A stretch of DNA of 64,000 nt from Eubacterium sp. (GTDB lineage Bacteria; Bacillota; Clostridia; Lachnospirales; Lachnospiraceae): contig JAFVAQ010000029.1 of assembly GCA_017480495.1 (NCBI GenBank), forward strand, positions 1 to 64,000, read 5' to 3'. The notes under the pieces are model-generated. The model did no database searches and was not told the origin of the DNA. It saw only the letters and a list, made by a program, of their open reading frames with translations. This document shows positions 60,076 through 64,000 of this stretch, piece after piece. Position 1 is the stretch's first letter, and each line of letters starts with the position of its first letter. A program made the translations under genes and the position numbers.

Positions 60076-62607
60076 TTACTCCGTCATCAGCTCCGTAACC
60101 GAAATCTTCTTAACCTTTCCGGCTGATATATATGTTGACACATATACATAAAGTGATATCAAAACTATTGCAATTGGTACCCAGAAGAGTCTGATATCAA
60201 AGACCGTTCCAAAGGCTATCTTTAAAAATAACATCACAACCGGAAGTGCCAGAATTGTACCGGCTATGATAGCTGGTACTGCCACCGGCATCATCCTAAC
60301 CACTATCTGCTTCCTTATATCCTCTGAAGTATATCCACAAGCCTTCTCTATACCCATGGCCTGTCTTTCCTTTTTGATAATGGATTCAATAAGGAAGTTC
60401 ATAATGATAGATATTACGCCAACAATTATGATCATCAATATTATAGAAATAATCTGAGATATAACACTTAGACCACCCATTTGTGTATCCATCGTTTCAC
60501 TAAATGAAGAAATCTCAGTAAGCTTAAATTTTCCACTATCTCCGGTTATGATCTTATCTCCAACCTTTATGGCATAGCTTGCATTACTTACACCATATTT
60601 AGATTTAAGCAGAGCCATCTGTTCATCAGCCTTCGCCTTAATCCTATCCTCGAGCGTTCCTTCTTCCTGAGACTTTCCAACTGCGTCTTCCACACTTCCA
60701 TATTCTTCTGTCAATCTGTCCTTAAGCTCTGCCTCGCTAACACCATCCGCAGCATATACGAACAGATAATTTAAGCACTCTGAAGGGGACATAAACTGTT
60801 CAAAACCATCTAAGGTAAGATATCCTTCCATTCCACCGTTCAAAAATACATTCGTCGTGCCTGATATGATAAAGCTTTTTTCTATATTGTTATACTTTAA
60901 AAGTACGCTATCTCCAACACTTAGAGTATATTTCTCCGCCATACCGGTTCCTATCATAATTTCATTTTCATGAATCGGGAATCTACCCTCAGAAATATAG
61001 AGATTTTCCAGCTCATCATAGTCCTCATAGGCAAAAGTTTGAAATGTATCATGATCATTTCCATTTATACTGAAGCCCATATTGGCTCTAAGAAGCACAC
61101 ACTTTCTCACATCTTCTCTAGTGGAGATTTCCTGCATTACCGAATCAAAATCAGTCCCCTTATCAAATCCAACCATAAGTGCCTTTTCGACACCGGCTAT
61201 ATTAAGGAACACCGCACCTCTGTCTCTAAAAATATCAGCCAGATAGATGCAAAATGTAATTACAAAGGAAGCTGTCACGATACATACAAAGAGTCCAACA
61301 TTTTGTCTGGCATTTGCAAATAGCCCCTTAAATCCAAGTCTACTATTGATATCTGATTTTGTTTTATCAAGCGGAAATACATTTCTTCCAAAATGATGGG
61401 TTCTGATTCCTTTTCTGAAAGCCACAACCGGTGGGTACTTCTTAATTCTCCTTGCTTTTAAGAGAGCCGTTATGAGAATTAATATTATTAGTAACGCCGC
61501 AGGAACGAGAAGAAGATAACCCTTTCCTGATACAACATAGTTATGACCTGTAAATACCTGCAATAGTCTTGTCATAAGCGAATCGGTCGCCAGTATCAAC
61601 ACTCCTCCTAATATCACACCTATCATACCAAGCAACAGATATTCATAAATGTATGCTCCCGATATCTCTCTTGATCTATATCCCAAGGCTTCAAGGACAC
61701 CAATTGATTCCATCTGATTTTCAATATCATTTGTAATTTTATGTCTTATCATAAAGATACACGAAACAGCAGTAACTAAAGATACAAATGCGATTATCGC
61801 CATTATTATATCTATAGTGGATGTTGTCGCGAGTTTTTCAGTATAGTAGTCGTAACAAAATAAGAATAAAGATTTCCCGGATACATCTTCAAATTTCTTC
61901 TGAAAATCATTAATAAGTTTTTCTTTTTCATCATAGCTATTGATAGTTCCATCCTTTGTATTGAAAGCAATCATCTTATGTTCCGGAACTACCGCGCTCA
62001 TCATATCGTAGTCTCTCTCAGTAAGGACACATTTGATTCCATTACTATAACCTGCTGAAAGTCCTGACTCATAAAATCCAGCTATCTGAAATGGATAATC
62101 CTTACCACCGATTACCAGCATCAGTTCATCGCCTTCAGAAAAATCCAAATCATATTTCAGGTAATATGGTACCCATATAGGATGTTCAAAGCTTTCAAGC
62201 TTTTCGTCTGAAAGAGAAGTTTTCTTCTCGAATTGTTCCAGTTTGCTTTCATCACCTTCATTTACAAACAGAGCCTGAAACTGTGCTGTAGAACCATCAT
62301 CCTTCCTATAGGAAACTGATGTTGAAGTATCAAACTGAAGTGAGTTAAAGACGAAGGTCTCAGTAACACGTTCGTCATCCTCGACTATTTCACCATACTC
62401 ATTCTTATAGCTATTTCCAGGAAACATAATCATATAGTCATAGCTTCCTGTCTTCTCGAACATATCATCAAACATCCTGTCAGCTTTTTCTATGTTGATG
62501 ATACCGATTCCAAGAAGGGCCATGCTGATCATAATAAGGAAGATAATGACGAAGGATTCCTTCTTGTGCTTTTTTATATTAAATAAAGATAATCGTAGTA
62601 TTTTCAT
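60076..62607 (-). CDS. ABC transporter permease, FtsX/MacB type
   Basis: 843 aa. An N-terminal membrane helix (KESFVIIFLIMISMALLGIGI), a ~220-residue external domain, then a first FtsX domain (helices at about 265-390, DIENQMESIGVLEALGYRSREI). A second external domain and a C-terminal FtsX domain follow (KERQAMGIEKACGYTSEDIRKQIV and the last three helices). This duplicated layout is typical of Lachnospiraceae ABC exporters. It starts 28 bases after its ATPase gene. Substrate unknown: antimicrobial peptide, lipid or lipoprotein handling are options. Confidence 0.92.
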   Translation of the reverse strand: MKILRLSLFNIKKHKKESFVIIFLIMISMALLGIGIINIEKADRMFDDMFEKTGSYDYMIMFPGNSYKNEYGEIVEDDERVTETFVFNSLQFDTSTSVSYRKDDGSTAQFQALFVNEGDESKLEQFEKKTSLSDEKLESFEHPIWVPYYLKYDLDFSEGDELMLVIGGKDYPFQIAGFYESGLSAGYSNGIKCVLTERDYDMMSAVVPEHKMIAFNTKDGTINSYDEKEKLINDFQKKFEDVSGKSLFLFCYDYYTEKLATTSTIDIIMAIIAFVSLVTAVSCIFMIRHKITNDIENQMESIGVLEALGYRSREISGAYIYEYLLLGMIGVILGGVLILATDSLMTRLLQVFTGHNYVVSGKGYLLLVPAALLIILILITALLKARRIKKYPPVVAFRKGIRTHHFGRNVFPLDKTKSDINSRLGFKGLFANARQNVGLFVCIVTASFVITFCIYLADIFRDRGAVFLNIAGVEKALMVGFDKGTDFDSVMQEISTREDVRKCVLLRANMGFSINGNDHDTFQTFAYEDYDELENLYISEGRFPIHENEIMIGTGMAEKYTLSVGDSVLLKYNNIEKSFIISGTTNVFLNGGMEGYLTLDGFEQFMSPSECLNYLFVYAADGVSEAELKDRLTEEYGSVEDAVGKSQEEGTLEDRIKAKADEQMALLKSKYGVSNASYAIKVGDKIITGDSGKFKLTEISSFSETMDTQMGGLSVISQIISIILMIIIVGVISIIMNFLIESIIKKERQAMGIEKACGYTSEDIRKQIVVRMMPVAVPAIIAGTILALPVVMLFLKIAFGTVFDIRLFWVPIAIVLISLYVYVSTYISAGKVKKISVTELMTE

Positions 62608-62634
62608 TTTTTTGCCTTTCTAGCTTAACGCGGT

Positions 62635-63390
62635 CTACCATCCCATAGTTTCCAAAAACTCTGACAACTTAGCTCTACGTTCTTTAACATCATCTTCACC
62701 GTAGGCTGGCATTTCGTAGTCGCCTACAACTCCTCCGTCTCGAAGGTAGAGTACTCTTGTACCTCTGAGAGCTGTCTTGAGGTCATGAGTAACCATGACA
62801 ATTGACTGACCGTTCTTATGTACTTCCGAGAAAATATCCAGTACATCTCTTGAAGATGCTGAGTTAAGCTGTCCTGTTGGCTCATCTGCGAAGAGTATCT
62901 TCGGATCATTTATTATGGCTCTTACGATTCCGACTCTCTGTGCTTCACCACCTGATAACTGGTTTGGATATTTCTTCCAGTCCTCTTCATTAAGTCCTAC
63001 CTTCTTAAGCAGGTTCTTGGCTTTCTGAACAAGTTCAGGGGAATTCTTCTGAACAATGAGTGCACCTGTAAGTACATTATCGAGGACTGTCTGATTTTCC
63101 AGAAGATATACACTCTGGAATACAAAGCCACAGTTACCTCTTCTAAATACTGCAAGCTCGTCATTTGAGTAGTCCTGTATCTCCGTATCACCGAAGAAGA
63201 CCTTTCCCATATTCGGCTTATCCATACCGGACAGCGCATAGAGAAGTGTTGACTTACCGGATCCTGACGAACCCATGATAACTGTGAAGTCTCCCTCTCT
63301 TATCTCCAAATCAAGGTTCTTTATAACATGCTGCTGCACTCCCCCGTTGGAAAATGATTTGCAAAGCTTTTCTGTTCTGAGAATACTCAT
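62635..63390 (-). CDS. ABC transporter ATPase, LolD/MacB type
   Basis: 251 aa. Walker A GSSGSGKSTLLYAL (about 41-54), Q-loop VFQSVYLLENQTV, signature LSGGEAQRVGIVRAI, Walker B ILFADEPTGQLNS and H-loop VTHDLKTAL. AAAGGAG precedes the ATG. First gene of the exporter-hydrolase unit. No separate regulator sits inside the unit; the RR-HK pair downstream has its own promoter. Confidence 0.95.
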   Translation of the reverse strand: MSILRTEKLCKSFSNGGVQQHVIKNLDLEIREGDFTVIMGSSGSGKSTLLYALSGMDKPNMGKVFFGDTEIQDYSNDELAVFRRGNCGFVFQSVYLLENQTVLDNVLTGALIVQKNSPELVQKAKNLLKKVGLNEEDWKKYPNQLSGGEAQRVGIVRAIINDPKILFADEPTGQLNSASSRDVLDIFSEVHKNGQSIVMVTHDLKTALRGTRVLYLRDGGVVGDYEMPAYGEDDVKERRAKLSEFLETMGW

Positions 63391-63565
63391 CGTTCTAACT
63401 CCTTTTTACCTATCAACAATTTTTTCATCTTATGGTTGTAGTATATATGGTTTCTTCCTAATCATCTTTACCGAAGAATTATTAAATTCTTATCAAATTC
63501 TTAACTGGTTTAACATTTTCCAATCATATTCTTTGAAGGGGGTATGTGTAGATTTTGTTAAAATG

Positions 63566-63595
63566 TTGACATTAATAGTAATATTCTAATATCAT
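63566..63595 (+). promoter_or_regulatory. Possible promoter of the right-edge pilin gene
   Basis: Perfect TTGACA (63566-63571) with TATCAT at 63590-63595 (spacer 18) or TAATAT at 63587-63592 (spacer 15). Neither is ideal. The ATG is at 63631. Confidence 0.45.
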
Positions 63596-63630
63596 AGTAT
63601 TAATAAAATTAAGGAAAGGAGTGTGTAGAT

Positions 63631-64000
63631 ATGAAAAAGAATCGTGGATTTACATTGGTAGAGCTTATCGTTGTTTTAGTTATACTTGCGATACTTGCTG
63701 CCATACTTGTACCTGCCCTCCTTGGCTGGATAGATAAAGCAAATAGCCAGAAAGATATCGAAAAAGCAAAGGCTGCCATGACAGCTGCTCAGGCCGTATT
63801 CACTGAGGCTTATGGAAAAGATATGCCCGTAAAAAATAATAACGTTTTAGGGCTACCAGCCGATTGCAAAGTTTATTCAGAGGATAATAATTATAGAGAT
63901 ATAAACTGCAAAGGAACCTATATAGAACAGCAAGTACATAATTATGTAGATGATGATCCTTACATATTCCTTGTTGCTGCCGGAAATAGTAAAGAAGGTT
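63631..64000 (+). CDS. Type IV pilin-like protein, cut by the window edge
   Basis: At least 123 residues; the 3' end is outside. Short leader MKKNRG, then G|FTLVELIVVLVILAILAAILVPALLGW with Glu at +5, a class-typical prepilin. A helical spine follows (KANSQKDIEKAKAAMTAAQAVF), and then a domain with two cysteines about 17 residues apart. AAAGGAG lies 9 bases before the ATG. It may open a pilus or competence gene cluster to the right. It is distinct in sequence from the pilin at 52256 apart from the N-terminus. Confidence 0.88.
   Translation, partial: MKKNRGFTLVELIVVLVILAILAAILVPALLGWIDKANSQKDIEKAKAAMTAAQAVFTEAYGKDMPVKNNNVLGLPADCKVYSEDNNYRDINCKGTYIEQQVHNYVDDDPYIFLVAAGNSKEG

Overview
This window reads as a chromosomal segment of a Gram-positive anaerobe of the class Clostridia, most likely a Lachnospiraceae member (Coprococcus/Roseburia/Butyrivibrio-like). 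The reasons are low-to-moderate GC, AGGAGG-type ribosome binding sites, SpoVG, GlgC plus GlgD, a four-subunit pyruvate:ferredoxin oxidoreductase, YesM/YesN-type regulators, many lipoproteins, and a split late purine pathway with a ZTP riboswitch. The genus is an inference. Almost everything is on the minus strand; only dut and two pilin-like genes are on the plus strand. No insertion sequence, phage module, CRISPR array or rRNA is visible. No gene-free stretch exceeds 300 bases.

Layout, left to right. 1-620: two paralogous Cys-rich miniproteins, then the lysS terminator. 621-9995: translation, transcription and folding housekeeping: lysS, greA, tRNA-Leu(CAG), a lipid-anchored trigger-factor-like foldase, dut (plus strand), a PrsA-like foldase, mfd and pth. 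9992-13641: a one-domain GlmU-like uridylyltransferase, spoVG, glgD and glgC (glycogen precursor synthesis). 13748-18251: SPFH protein, NfeD protein, a Thr/Glu/Ala-rich lipoprotein and an aconitase-family hydratase, apparently one operon. 18304-27356: OFA-type MFS carrier, membrane diguanylate cyclase, CbxX-type AAA protein, porBADC and citrate synthase. These form the oxidative acetyl-CoA-to-isocitrate arm with its ferredoxin-linked pyruvate entry point. 27353-32683: mnmA, a Cys-cluster protein, AICAR formyltransferase, PurO-type IMP cyclohydrolase behind a ZTP riboswitch, and a HAD phosphatase.

32690-44653 is a pentose/furanose module. FGGY kinase, araD, a YesN-type regulator, a YesM-type kinase and a YtfQ-like binding lipoprotein form one transcription unit. 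A second unit carries another binding protein, a double-NBD ATPase and two permeases. The binding lipoprotein next to the kinase is probably an extracellular sensor rather than part of the transporter. 44674-48894: a 1154-residue PAS-like x3/GGDEF/GAF/GGDEF*/EAL protein and surE.

49075-64000 is the most unusual part. An NCS1-type permease is fused in frame to a PlsC-type acyltransferase with zinc ribbon, and its N-terminal third is separated from the rest by a +1 shift at a G7 tract. Next come a pilin-like gene behind a helically phased TGAACA repeat cluster, and a TetM/EF-G-like GTPase fused to a YacP/Rae1-like NYN nuclease domain that shares an apparent operon with a two-component system. 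Last are an ABC exporter with a large serine hydrolase, and the start of a second pilin gene at the right edge. The best candidates for an under-described system are the RR-HK-GTPase/NYN operon and the possibly phase-variable permease-acyltransferase.
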